NCBI RefSeq assembly: GCF_026340095.1
Contig: NZ_JAPEPO010000002.1
Span: 1,054,001 to 1,118,000 of the forward strand
Direction: 5' to 3'
Source of the DNA: Streptomyces sp. NBC_01446
GTDB lineage: Bacteria; Actinomycetota; Actinomycetes; Streptomycetales; Streptomycetaceae
Length of the DNA: 64,000 nucleotides
How positions within the stretch are numbered: position 1 is the stretch's first letter; each line of letters begins with the position of its first letter. A program made the position numbers and the translations under genes. The notes beneath the pieces are model-generated. The model saw nothing but the letters and a program-made list of their open reading frames with translations, was not told the DNA's origin and made no database searches. Positions 46,137 through 54,948 of this stretch are shown piece by piece.

Positions 46137-47765
46137 TCAGCCGTCCGGCGGTGGACCGTCACGGGTGGCCCGGCTCGTCGGCGAGGCACTGGACGCCGCG
46201 CGGCCCGCGCTCTCCTCGGCGGGCACGAGGGGCATGGTGCCGCCCTGGAGCCGTTCCAGGTCGGAGGCGCGTACCTGGATGACGACGAGGGCGATCACCG
46301 CGGCGGCGACGGCGAAGACGGCGGCGACGACGAAGGCACTGGAGATGCCCGACGCGAGCACCTGGTCGCCCCAGGGAGACGGGAGTTGCCCGGTCCTGCG
46401 GAACTGGAGCTGCTGGGCCGGGGTCGCCTGCGACAGGAACTTCGGCACCTGGTCCTGGGCCTCGTTGCGGCTGGCCGTACCGAAGACCGTGACCAGGATG
46501 GACAGGCCGAGCGAGCCGCCGACCTGCTGGTTTGCGTTGAGCACTCCGGAAGCCGCTCCCGAGTCCTTCGGCGCCACACCGGAGAGCGCCATGAGAGTCA
46601 GCGACACGAACTGCAGGCCCATTCCGCAGCCGAACACCAGCGTGGGGCCGAGGATGCCGCCCACGTACGTGCTGTTGACGTCGGTCATGGTCAGCCAGGC
46701 GAGGCCCAGGGCAGCCAGGACCGCGCCCACCACCATGAAGGGCTTGGGCCCCCACCTGGGCAGGAACTGCGAGGCGATTCCCGCGGCCACCGCGATGATC
46801 GCGCTGATCGGCAGGAAGGCGAGGCCGGCCCGCAGCGGGCTGAAGCCCAGGATGTTCTGCACGAAGAGGGTCAGGAAGAAGAACATGCCGAACATCGCGG
46901 CGGCCAGGCACAGCATCATTCCGTAGACGCCCGCGCGGTTGCGGTCGCGGAACATCCACAGCGGGATGACGGGCTGTTTCGACCGGCTCTCGATGGCGAT
47001 GAACGCGGTGAGGAGGACGATGGCGGCGCCGAACGCGCCGAGGGTCAGGCTGTCGCTCCAGCCGTCCTTCGAGGCGCGGATGAAGCCGTAGACGAGCAGC
47101 ACCATGCCGACGGTCGAGGTGAGCGCGCCGAGGATGTCGAAGTTGCCCGGGTGGCGTTCCGACTCCCTGATGCAGCGAGGTATGGCGAGCGCGATCAGGA
47201 TGCCGATGGGCACGTTGACGAAGAGGACCCAGCGCCAGTCGAGCCACTCGACGAGCACACCGCCCGCGATCAGGCCGATCGCGCTGCCGCCCGCGGAGAC
47301 GGCGGCGAACACGCCGAACGCCCTGTTCCGCTCGGGCCCTTCGCGGAAGGTCGTCGTGATCAGTGCGAGGGCGGTGGGGGACGCGATGGCACCGCCGACG
47401 CCCTGCAGCGAGCGAGCGGCGAGCAGTTGCCACGACTCCTGCGAGAGGCCGCCGAGGAAGGAGGCGAGCACGAAGAGCAGGACGCCGGCCATGAAGACGC
47501 GGCGCCGGCCGAGGATGTCACCGAGACGCCCGCCGAGCAGCAGCAGACCGCCGAAGGTCAGCGTGTACGCGTTGATCACCCAGGACAGGTTCTCGGTCGA
47601 GAAACCGAGCGCGGTCTGGATGTGCGGGAGAGCGATGTTCACGATGGTGATGTCGAGGACCACCATCAGCTGGCACGAACAGATGACGAGTAGTGCGATC
47701 CCCCTGCCGTGGCCCCGCGCCGGGGCTTCGGCAGGCTTCGAGGGTGTCGACTGAATACCCGACAT
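46137..47765 (-). CDS. DHA2/EmrB-QacA-type MFS drug efflux transporter
   Basis: The 542-aa protein has 14 predicted spans. The DHA2 landmarks are LDITIVNIALPHIQTALGF in TM1, WVINAYTLTFGGLLLLGGRLGDILGRRRVF between TM2 and TM3, and motif C-like AVSAGGSAIGLIAGGVLVEWLDWRWVLFVNVPIG. It exports hydrophobic or cationic drugs using the proton gradient. The C-terminal 40 residues are Ser/Ala/Arg-rich and cytoplasmic. No TetR or MarR repressor is adjacent. It lies downstream of the ABC-F gene on the same strand (124 bases apart), so the two could be a paired resistance unit. Confidence 0.93.
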   Translation of the reverse strand: MSGIQSTPSKPAEAPARGHGRGIALLVICSCQLMVVLDITIVNIALPHIQTALGFSTENLSWVINAYTLTFGGLLLLGGRLGDILGRRRVFMAGVLLFVLASFLGGLSQESWQLLAARSLQGVGGAIASPTALALITTTFREGPERNRAFGVFAAVSAGGSAIGLIAGGVLVEWLDWRWVLFVNVPIGILIALAIPRCIRESERHPGNFDILGALTSTVGMVLLVYGFIRASKDGWSDSLTLGAFGAAIVLLTAFIAIESRSKQPVIPLWMFRDRNRAGVYGMMLCLAAAMFGMFFFLTLFVQNILGFSPLRAGLAFLPISAIIAVAAGIASQFLPRWGPKPFMVVGAVLAALGLAWLTMTDVNSTYVGGILGPTLVFGCGMGLQFVSLTLMALSGVAPKDSGAASGVLNANQQVGGSLGLSILVTVFGTASRNEAQDQVPKFLSQATPAQQLQFRRTGQLPSPWGDQVLASGISSAFVVAAVFAVAAAVIALVVIQVRASDLERLQGGTMPLVPAEESAGRAASSASPTSRATRDGPPPDG

Positions 47766-47889
47766 GGGAAAGGGGTGCACCTCAGAACTGCAGTGAACGC
47801 TCTCGTCAACTACACCGACGTTAAGCCTGGCCGTGCGGCCCCGCCAATCGATCAACGATCCCGGGACCGCTCCGACCACGCTCCTCGTT

Positions 47890-49551
47890 TCACCCGGCCT
47901 CGGGCGCTTCCAGCAGGTCGCGCACCTCCTCCGCCGTCGTCTCCTGAAGGTCCTCGCCGAGCAGCAGCCAGCGGGTGATGCCGATCGACTCGAGGAAGGG
48001 CAGGTCGTGGCTGGCGATCAGGAGGGCGCCCTCGTACGACTCCAGTGCGCTCGTCAACTGCCGCACGCTGGCCATGTCCAGGCTGTTGGTCGGCTCGTCG
48101 AGCATCAGGAGCTGCGGGGCCGGTGCGGCGAGCATCGTCGCCGCCAGTGTCGCGCGGAAGCGTTCGCCGCCGGAGAGAGTGCCGGCCGGCTGCTCCGCGC
48201 GGGCGCCCTTGAACAGGAACCGCGCGAGCTGGGAGCGGATGTGGTTGTCGGCGACGCCCGGGGCCATGCGGGCCACGTTCGCCGCGACGCTCAGCTCCTC
48301 GTCCAGTACGTCGAGGCGCTGCGGCAGGAACCGTAGCGGTACGAACGTCTTCGCCTGGCCGCAGAGCGGTTCGAGCTCACCGGTGAGGGTGCGCAGGAGC
48401 GTGGTCTTTCCGGCTCCGTTGCGGCCCACCAGCGCGATGCGTTCGGGGCCGTGGATGTGGAGGCTGCCGTCGCGCAACTTGCCGTGCGGGAGGCTCAGTT
48501 CGTCGATGCTGAGGACGGTACGGCCCGTGGGTACGGCGGTGTGGGGCAGGCTCACGCGGATCTCGGCGTCGTTGCGGATCGCCTCCGCGGCCTCCTCGCG
48601 CCGCTCGTGCGCGTCGCTGAGCCGGTCCTCGTGCAGCCCGCGCAGTTTGTCGCCGGACTCCTGCGCGGACCTCTTCTTCTCCCCGGCGACGATTCTCGGG
48701 GCCTTGCGCTGGGCGTCCATCTTCTTGCTGTGCCGGGCGCGGCGGGCCACCTTGATCTGGGTTTCCTCCAGTTCGCGTTTCTGCCGGCGCACGTCGGCCT
48801 CGGCGGCCCGCAGCATCCGCCCGGCCGCCTCCTGCTGGGTGGCGAGCGCCTCCTCGTAAGCGGACCAGCCGCCGCCGTACCAGTTCACGGAGCCGGAGCG
48901 CAGTTCGGCGATGCGGTCGACCCGTTCGAGGAGTTCGCGGTCGTGGCTGACCACCAGGAGGACGCCGGAACGCCAGGAGTCGACGGCCTCGTAGAGCCTG
49001 CGGCGCGCGAAGACGTCCAGGTTGTTGGTCGGCTCGTCCAGCAGGAGTACGTCGGGGCGCTCCAGGAGCAGGGCGGCCAGGCGCAGGAGGGTGGTCTCTC
49101 CGCCGGACAACTGGCCTACGGTGCGGTCGAGTTCGACGTCCGCGAGGCCGAGTGAGCCGAGTGTCGCGAGGGCCCGCTCCTCGACGTCCCAGTCGTCGCC
49201 GACCGTGTCGAAGTGCTCCTCGCTCACGTCACCGTTCTCGATGGCGCGCAGCGCTGCGCGCCGCTCCGCGATACCGAGGGCCTGGTCGACGCGCAGCGCG
49301 GTGTCGAGGGTGATGTTCTGCGGAAGGTAGGCGAGGCTGCCGCCGACGGTCACCGAGCCCTGGGAGGGGGCGAGTTGACCGGCGAGCAGGCGCAGCAGGG
49401 TGGACTTGCCGGTGCCGTTCGTGCCGACGAGTCCGGTGCGGCCCCGGCCGATGGCGAGGGAGAGCCCGTCGAGGACGGGGGTGCCGTCCTGCCACTGGAA
49501 GGACAGGGCGGAGCAGGTCAGGGATGCGCTGGGCGCGGTGGGTGTCGCCAT
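47890..49551 (-). CDS. ABC-F family ribosome-associated ATPase
   Basis: The 553-aa protein has two ABC ATPase domains in one chain and no membrane spans. Domain 1 has Walker A GTNGTGKST and signature LSGGETTLLRLA with LLLDEPTNNLD; domain 2 has GRNGAGKTT, LSGGERFRATLA and LMLDEPTNSLD. Between them is the charged P-site tRNA interaction linker (about 245-320, RRQKRELEETQIKVARRARHS). ABC-F proteins act on ribosomes, either as antibiotic-protection factors or translation factors. With an MFS pump downstream and a structured leader, an antibiotic-protection role is plausible but not shown. The preferred start is ATG 49551. Confidence 0.92.
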   Translation of the reverse strand: MATPTAPSASLTCSALSFQWQDGTPVLDGLSLAIGRGRTGLVGTNGTGKSTLLRLLAGQLAPSQGSVTVGGSLAYLPQNITLDTALRVDQALGIAERRAALRAIENGDVSEEHFDTVGDDWDVEERALATLGSLGLADVELDRTVGQLSGGETTLLRLAALLLERPDVLLLDEPTNNLDVFARRRLYEAVDSWRSGVLLVVSHDRELLERVDRIAELRSGSVNWYGGGWSAYEEALATQQEAAGRMLRAAEADVRRQKRELEETQIKVARRARHSKKMDAQRKAPRIVAGEKKRSAQESGDKLRGLHEDRLSDAHERREEAAEAIRNDAEIRVSLPHTAVPTGRTVLSIDELSLPHGKLRDGSLHIHGPERIALVGRNGAGKTTLLRTLTGELEPLCGQAKTFVPLRFLPQRLDVLDEELSVAANVARMAPGVADNHIRSQLARFLFKGARAEQPAGTLSGGERFRATLAATMLAAPAPQLLMLDEPTNSLDMASVRQLTSALESYEGALLIASHDLPFLESIGITRWLLLGEDLQETTAEEVRDLLEAPEAG

Positions 49552-49992
49552 GGTGTATCTCGCATTCGCAGGCGCGGTGGGAAAGGACTACGTATGCGAG
49601 CACCACGCGACGACCGAACCGGGAAGGCGGAAATCCGAGAACCCGGAAAGGGAGGGTGCGGCTGTCCGAGAGATCATCGGGGACGGCTCATGCACCGAGG
49701 TCGCATCCACGCGGGGTCACGGGCGGCACCGAACGGCCGCTACGGCGTGACGGGCGTACGGCGGCGAATGCCGTACGGCGCGGTGATCGCGATCCTCAGA
49801 TGCGCAACGTCCACCTCAATCGGAGACAACAGAGACGCCAAAAACCTTAACGACCGGGTGATCAGAAGGCAAGAGTCCCAGGTCACGAGCCCGATCCCGC
49901 CCGACATGCACCCTCTGCGGCAGCGTGCAAGTCTGGGAGTGGGCCGGCCTGTCGTCGGGCACTCCGGCGCATTCCGGCCAGGAGGAACGATC
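49552..49992 (-). promoter_or_regulatory. 441-base leader region of the ABC-F gene with hairpins and an uORF
   Basis: No other gene is evident. Read on the minus strand it contains a strong hairpin (CGTACGGC at 49755-49762 with GCCGTACG at 49770-49777), a ten-codon open frame 49706-49674 (MRPRCMSRPR then stop) and, next to the start, the inverted repeat CTCGCAT (49559-49565)/ATGCGAG (49594-49600) that would hide the weak ribosome site. This order matches ribosome-mediated attenuation known for inducible ABC-F and erm genes. The promoter of the small gene at 49993 must also lie in the right-hand part. Confidence 0.45.
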
Positions 49993-50184
49993 ATGAGCAA
50001 GAAACAGAGCCGCCAGAACCGCGGCGCCCGGTCGGGTGGCCACGGCCATGACCACAGCTCCACCGCCGAGAAGCGGGCTACGCCGGAGCCGACGACGAAG
50101 GCGACCGACCCGTCCGAGGAGCCCGCACGCCGGATCTCGGAGCACCACTCGCACAAGCAGCCGCGGAAGTTCGGCCACAACTGA
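49993..50184 (+). CDS. Small basic hydrophilic protein, unknown function
   Basis: The 63-aa protein is very rich in His, Lys, Arg, Ser and Glu (SKKQSRQNRGARSGGHGHDH, then HHSHKQPRKFGHN) and lacks hydrophobic clusters, so it is probably disordered or nucleic-acid/metal binding. Seven or more His could bind metal. A strong GGAGGAACG ribosome site precedes ATG 49993, and a perfect terminator hairpin follows at 50221-50242, both signs of a real gene. I do not recognise a family. Confidence 0.75.
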   Translation: MSKKQSRQNRGARSGGHGHDHSSTAEKRATPEPTTKATDPSEEPARRISEHHSHKQPRKFGHN

Positions 50185-50220
50185 CGCGCGGGCCGGCTGA
50201 CCATACCGTCACACGCTGCG

Positions 50221-50242
50221 ACGCGGGGTCACGGCCCCGCGT
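50221..50242. terminator. Hairpin terminator after the small basic gene
   Basis: ACGCGGGG (50221-50228) pairs perfectly with CCCCGCGT (50235-50242) around TCACGG. It sits 37 bases past the stop of 49993-50184. Confidence 0.75.
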
Positions 50243-50302
50243 CTGTCAGTCGTGCCCCGCCCGCCGCCCGGACGGTCAGGATCGCGGCCCTAGAGTGCCG
50301 CC

Positions 50303-51109
50303 ATGAGCCGCATCATTTCGAACGGTGCCACGATCCACTTCGACGACCTGGGCCCGGCGGACGGCATGCCCGTCGTCCTGATCCACGGCCACCCCTTCAA
50401 CCGCAGCATGTGGCGCCCCCAGTCCGCCGCGCTCAGCGCCGCCGGATACCGTCTCATCACCCCTGACCTGCGCGGTTACGGAGCCAGCGACACGGTCGCG
50501 GGTACCACCTCGTTCCCCGCCTTCGCGGACGACATCGCCGTCCTCCTCGACCACCTGGGGCTCGACCGCGCGGTGATCGGCGGTGTGTCCATGGGCGGCC
50601 AGATCGCCATGGAGTTCCAGCGCAGCCACCCACGGCGCGTGCGTGCGCTGGTCCTCGCCGACACCTCGCCCGTGGCCGAGACCGAGGAGGGCAAGACCTT
50701 CCGCAACCGCCTCGCCGACCGGCTCCTCGGGGAGGGCATGGACGGTTACGCGGGTGAGGTCATCGACAAGATGCTGGCCGCCTACAACGTCACCGCGATG
50801 CCCGAAGTGGCTGCGCACGTCAAGGAGATGATGCGGACCACCGACCCGGCGGGCGCCGCGGCGGCGCTGCGCGGGCGTGCCGAACGCGCCGACTACCGCG
50901 CGACGTTGGCGGCCACGACCGCTCCCACCCTCGTCGTGGTGGGCGCGGACGACGTGTACACCCCGCCCGAGGACGCCCAGGGCATCCAGCGCCTGGTCCC
51001 GCACGCGACCCTCACCGTCGTCGACCACGCGGGACACCTGCCGAACATGGAACAGCCCGAGGCCTTCAACACCGCACTGGTCGGCTTCCTCAACTCCCTG
51101 ACTCTTTGA
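50303..51109 (+). CDS. Alpha/beta hydrolase
   Basis: The 268-aa protein has the classic triad: nucleophile Ser in VIGGVSMGGQIAME (GxSxG), Asp in VVVGADDVYTPPEDAQ and His in TVVDHAGHLPNMEQPEAF. The oxyanion region is LIHGHPFNRSMW. Overall similarity is to carboxylesterase/3-oxoadipate enol-lactone-hydrolase-like proteins, and the substrate is unknown. It stands alone and is convergent with the methyltransferase that follows. Confidence 0.92.
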   Translation: MSRIISNGATIHFDDLGPADGMPVVLIHGHPFNRSMWRPQSAALSAAGYRLITPDLRGYGASDTVAGTTSFPAFADDIAVLLDHLGLDRAVIGGVSMGGQIAMEFQRSHPRRVRALVLADTSPVAETEEGKTFRNRLADRLLGEGMDGYAGEVIDKMLAAYNVTAMPEVAAHVKEMMRTTDPAGAAAALRGRAERADYRATLAATTAPTLVVVGADDVYTPPEDAQGIQRLVPHATLTVVDHAGHLPNMEQPEAFNTALVGFLNSLTL

Positions 51110-51121
51110 CTACCTGGCGGA

Positions 51122-51853
51122 TCAGGGGTCCTGCCGGAAGAGGGCCGTCCAGAGGAAGGGTTCGCCGAAGCTCGGCGATTCCGGCGCCTCGTCGCGCATG
51201 CGGCGCTGTTCGACCTCGGTCAGGCCGGAGAAGATCCAGCGCAAGGACTCCGGCGTGTACGCGAGTCCGCCGTGCAGGCCGGACCCGCGGTAGAGGTCGG
51301 CGTCGGCCACCTCCGAGCCCATCGCGCCGGCCGCGAAGCAGGTGAGGGCGAGTTGGCCGCCGGGGGCGAGGGTGCGGTCGAGGAGGTCGAGATAGCTGAT
51401 CCGGCGGTGCGGCGGCAGATGATGGAAGCAGCCGGAGTCGTAGATCAGGTCGTACGGGCCGCGGAGTTCGGCGTCGGCCAGGGCGAAGGCGTCGCCGCAG
51501 TGGAAGCTGACGGCGGCGCCCGCTTCCACCGCCCGTTCCTCGGCCCAGGCGACGGCCTCCGGTGACAGGTCGACCGCGTCCACCTCGAAACCCTGCGCAG
51601 CGAGGTGGATCGCGTTGCGCCCGGGCCCGCAGCCGAGGTCGAGTGCCCGGCCCGGGGTGATGAGCCCGCGCCGGAGGTAGGACACGAGGTTCTCGTCGGG
51701 CTTGTCCGCGAAGAACGGCACGGGCCTGGTGCGATCCGCGTAGAAGCCGTCCCACCAGGTGGCCGCGCCGCCGGTCCAGCGGTCGGCCTCCGGTGCGAAC
51801 AGCCCGTCCAGGAGCGTGAGTACGTCGTCGACACTGCGTATGTTCCGGTCCAT
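51122..51853 (-). CDS. Class I SAM-dependent methyltransferase (thiopurine-type layout)
   Basis: The 243-aa protein has motif I ALDLGCGPGRNAIHLAAQGFEVDAVDLSPEAVAWA, the middle LIYDSGCFHHLPPHRRISYLDLLDRTLAPGGQLALTCFAAGAMGSE and a C-terminal YTPESLRWIFSGL. The N-terminal WWDGFYADRTRPVPFFADKPDENLV stretch is seen in a widespread small-molecule methylase group that includes TehB-like proteins. The acceptor is unknown. ATG 51853 has a GGGAGCCGG ribosome site. Confidence 0.9.
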   Translation of the reverse strand: MDRNIRSVDDVLTLLDGLFAPEADRWTGGAATWWDGFYADRTRPVPFFADKPDENLVSYLRRGLITPGRALDLGCGPGRNAIHLAAQGFEVDAVDLSPEAVAWAEERAVEAGAAVSFHCGDAFALADAELRGPYDLIYDSGCFHHLPPHRRISYLDLLDRTLAPGGQLALTCFAAGAMGSEVADADLYRGSGLHGGLAYTPESLRWIFSGLTEVEQRRMRDEAPESPSFGEPFLWTALFRQDP

Positions 51854-52013
51854 CCGGCTCCCCTTTCCTGTCCGGCGATCCTAGTTTCGCGAGGCCCCTT
51901 GGGAGAGTTCGGCGCCCCTGGCTCCGGCCGTCGCGGACACTTCGACACGCGCCGAACTGTCCGCGGCCTAGCGTCTGCGGCATGCGAGACGAATCGGTGA
52001 GGGGCGAGGCGCG

Positions 52014-52781
52014 GTGACGGTGTGGGAGATGGTCGCTGTCTGTGCCGCCGGGGTGGGTGCCGGGGCCATCAACACCGCCGTGGGCTCAGGGACGCTGATC
52101 ACGTTCCCCGTTCTGCTCGCCACCGGTCTGCCGCCCGTCACCGCCACGGTGTCGAACGCGCTCGGTCTGATCCCGGGATCCATCAGCGGCGCCATCGGCT
52201 ACCGCGCCGAACTCGGCGGGCAGCGGCGGCGCATCCTGAAGCTGGGCGCCGGTGCCGTGCTCGGCGGGTTCGCGGGCGCCACCCTTCTGCTCACCCTTCC
52301 GGCGGCGGCATTCGAGACGATCGTGCCGGTCCTCGTCGGCCTCGCCGTCGTCCTGGTCGCGTTCCAGCCGCTGATCAGCGGCCGAGTACGGCGACGGCGC
52401 GAGCGGTCCGGCGCCCGCCCGCGCGGCGACGCGGGACCGCTCCTGTTCACCTCTCTCACGCTCGCCAGCGTCTACGGCGGCTACTTCGCCGCCGCTCAGG
52501 GAATCCTCTACGTGGCGCTGATGGGCATGCTTCTGGACGAGCCGCTGCAACGCCTGAACGCCGTCAAGAACGTCCTGGTCGCCCTGGTCAACGCCGTCGC
52601 CGCCCTCTTCTTCCTCTTCGTCGCCGACTTCGACTGGACGGCCGTACTGCTCATCGCGGCCGGTTCCGCAGTCGGAGGTCAGGTCGGCGCCAAGGCAGGC
52701 CGGCGCCTCAGCCCCGGCGTCCTGCGCGCCCTCGTCGTGACGGTGGGGACGTTCGCCGTCGTCCAGCTGCTGCTCCGGTGA
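52014..52781 (+). CDS. TSUP/TauE-SafE family sulfite or organosulfur exporter
   Basis: The 255-aa protein has eight hydrophobic segments and the duplicated TSUP motif: GAINTAVGSGTLITFPVLLATGLPPVTATVSNALGLIPGSISGAIGYR, then the second half starts SVYGGYFAAAQGILYVALMGMLL. Members export sulfite, sulfonates or sulfolactate, or import thiosulfate. Here no sulfur-metabolism neighbour indicates the substrate. The GTG at 52014 is an assigned start; the stop is followed at ten bases by a convergent gene. Confidence 0.92.
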   Translation: MTVWEMVAVCAAGVGAGAINTAVGSGTLITFPVLLATGLPPVTATVSNALGLIPGSISGAIGYRAELGGQRRRILKLGAGAVLGGFAGATLLLTLPAAAFETIVPVLVGLAVVLVAFQPLISGRVRRRRERSGARPRGDAGPLLFTSLTLASVYGGYFAAAQGILYVALMGMLLDEPLQRLNAVKNVLVALVNAVAALFFLFVADFDWTAVLLIAAGSAVGGQVGAKAGRRLSPGVLRALVVTVGTFAVVQLLLR

Positions 52782-52790
52782 CCGAGTCGC

Positions 52791-53612
52791 TCACCCCGCC
52801 AAGGGGCCCCCACCGGGTTCGAACACCGTGAACTGCGCACCCTGGGCGTCCCGCACGGTGGCCCAGTGTCCGGCCTCGTCCGCCCACTCGCCCGTCACGG
52901 TGCCGTCGCGCTTGAGCGCCGCGCGGGTGCACTCCGCGACGTCGTCCACCGTGAACCGGACCTCCCAGTGCGGCCGGACGTCGGGATCGGGGGCCGCCTC
53001 GACGGCGCCGGAGGTGATCCGGGCCATGGCCAGGCCGCCGCAGACCAGGACGACCTCCTCGTTCTCGTAGCGGACGTCGCAGCCGCCGGGCCGGGTCCAG
53101 CCCAGGACCTCGCCGTAGAAGATGGCGGCGTCGAAGGCGTTCCTGGTCACGAGCCGGAGCCCGACCTGTGCATCCTGGTGCCATCCGCTCCAGTCCCGTA
53201 CGAGGTGACCGGACCAGATCCCGAAGGCGGCGCCGCTGCTGTCGGCGAGCAGTGCGGCGCGGCCCAGGGGGAAGGGGATCGGGCCCACGCCGACGGTGCC
53301 GCCGCGTTCGCGCACCCGGCTCGCGGTCTCGTCCGGGTCGGCGACGCCGAAGTACGGCAGCCAGGCCGCGGCCACGGCGAGGGTGGGCGCCATCGCGCCG
53401 ATGCCCGCCACCGGTCTGCCGTCCGACATCGCGACGGCGAACCCGTCACCGAGGCGGCCCGGGCGGAATTCCCAGCCGAGCACGGCCTCGTAGAACGCTC
53501 TGGTGGCGGCCAGGTCGTGCGCCGCGAGGCTCACCCAGCAAGGGGCCCCGAGCACGGCGCCGCTCGGCGGGCCGTCCTCGTCACCGGCCTCGGTGGCCAG
53601 TCTGTCGGTCAT
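52791..53612 (-). CDS. VOC/glyoxalase-like superfamily protein, two modules
   Basis: The 273-aa protein holds two vicinal-oxygen-chelate modules (CWVSLAAHDLAATRAFYEAVLGWEF, then QVGLRLVTRNAFDAAIFYGEVLGW). The FYExVLGW signature occurs twice. Second-module metal or ligand residues are near GAQFTVFEPG. Members include glyoxalases, dioxygenases and drug-binding bleomycin-like proteins; tandem forms of this size in Streptomyces are mostly uncharacterised. ATG 53612 is used; longer reading frames run into the upstream intergenic sequence. Confidence 0.9.
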   Translation of the reverse strand: MTDRLATEAGDEDGPPSGAVLGAPCWVSLAAHDLAATRAFYEAVLGWEFRPGRLGDGFAVAMSDGRPVAGIGAMAPTLAVAAAWLPYFGVADPDETASRVRERGGTVGVGPIPFPLGRAALLADSSGAAFGIWSGHLVRDWSGWHQDAQVGLRLVTRNAFDAAIFYGEVLGWTRPGGCDVRYENEEVVLVCGGLAMARITSGAVEAAPDPDVRPHWEVRFTVDDVAECTRAALKRDGTVTGEWADEAGHWATVRDAQGAQFTVFEPGGGPLAG

Positions 53613-53862
53613 CGTGCACCATCCCTGAATCACGGCCTGCGCCCATTGCAGCAAGAACGGCCTCGTGCGGCCATCGCCCAGTGGGGCGACACGCACCTGG
53701 CCGGGAGCCACTGGGGCGAGAGGCCTGAAGCCGGGGGCCCCTCGGAACGCCCAGCGTAGAATCAGGATAAAAGGTGCCGAACGGGCACGCTGTGGGTGGT
53801 GCCGCGTCGGCGTCGTGGGCTCGGGGAGGGTCGTGCCGCGGTCCCGCCGGAAGGAGTCCACG

Positions 53863-54930
53863 ATGACGACCGGGCAGGCAGTCGATTCCGGGCGGAAAGA
53901 AGAGTTCGCCGGACGCATGGTCCAGGTGGTCAATGACGCGTGTCTGGGCTATCTGTGCAGCCTCGGCCATCGGACGGGGCTCTTCGACACGATGGCACCT
54001 CTTCCGCCGTCGACCAGCGTCCAGATCGCCAAGGCCGCGGATCTCGACGAGCGGTACGTACGGGAGTGGCTCGGCGGTCTGACCGTCGCCGGTGTCGTCG
54101 AATACCGGCCGGCCGACGGCACGTACTGGCTCCCGCCCGAGCACGCCGCCTCTCTCACCCGGGCAGCGGGGCCGGAGAACATGGCCTCGCTCCTTCAGGA
54201 TCTCGCACTCCTCGGCATTGTCGAGGACGAGGTCCTCGACGCGTTCCGCAAGGGCGGCGGCGTCCCCTACTCCTCGTATCCGCGGTTCCAGGAGCTCCAG
54301 GCCGAGGAGACGGGGCGCGTGTACGACGTGGCCCTGGTCGACGCGATCGTTCCGCTGGCGCCGGGCCTGCCGGAGCGGCTGCGCGCCGGAATCGACGCGC
54401 TGGACATCGGGACCGGGCAGGGCCACGCGGTGAATCTGCTGGCCCAGGCGTTCCCCGCCAGCCGGTTCCACGGCATCGACATCTCCGAGACAGGCATCGC
54501 GGCCGCACGCGCCGAGGCGGAGCGGCTCGGCCTCGACAACGTCCGGTTCGACGTGGTCGACACCGCCGATCTCAGCGGTACGTACGACCTCATCACGGCG
54601 TTCGACGTGATCCACGACCTGGCCCGCCCGGCGCGCACCCTGGACGCGGTGGCCGCCGCGCTGCGCGACGACGGCGTATTCCTCATGGGCGACATCTCCG
54701 CCTCCAGCAAGCTGGAGGAGAACATCGACCACCCCCTCGGCCCCACCCTGTACACCTTCTCGGTCTTCTACTGCATGACCGTGTCGCTGGGCGAGGGCGG
54801 TGCGGGGCTCGGCACGGTGTGGGGGCGGCAGCGGGCACTGCAGATGCTCGCCGACGCCGGGTTCGGTGACATCGACGTGGAGCAGGTCGAGGGCGACATC
54901 CTCAACGTGTACTACGTGGCCCGTAAGTGA
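53863..54930 (+). CDS. SAM-dependent methyltransferase with winged-helix N-terminal domain
   Basis: The 355-aa protein has an N-terminal helical/winged-helix part (QIAKAADLDERYVREWLGGLTVAGVVEY, residues about 50-80) like O-methyltransferases and Rv2258c-type proteins. The catalytic Rossmann fold has ALDIGTGQGHAVNLLAQAFPASRFHGIDISETGIAAARAEAERL and FDVIHDLARPARTLDAVAAALRDDGVFLMGDI. The HDLARP part is a family mark. The acceptor is unknown. ATG 53863 has GGAAGGAG upstream. It is divergent from the VOC gene (start 53612). Confidence 0.92.
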   Translation: MTTGQAVDSGRKEEFAGRMVQVVNDACLGYLCSLGHRTGLFDTMAPLPPSTSVQIAKAADLDERYVREWLGGLTVAGVVEYRPADGTYWLPPEHAASLTRAAGPENMASLLQDLALLGIVEDEVLDAFRKGGGVPYSSYPRFQELQAEETGRVYDVALVDAIVPLAPGLPERLRAGIDALDIGTGQGHAVNLLAQAFPASRFHGIDISETGIAAARAEAERLGLDNVRFDVVDTADLSGTYDLITAFDVIHDLARPARTLDAVAAALRDDGVFLMGDISASSKLEENIDHPLGPTLYTFSVFYCMTVSLGEGGAGLGTVWGRQRALQMLADAGFGDIDVEQVEGDILNVYYVARK

Positions 54931-54948
54931 CCACCGCCGGTTGCCGGG

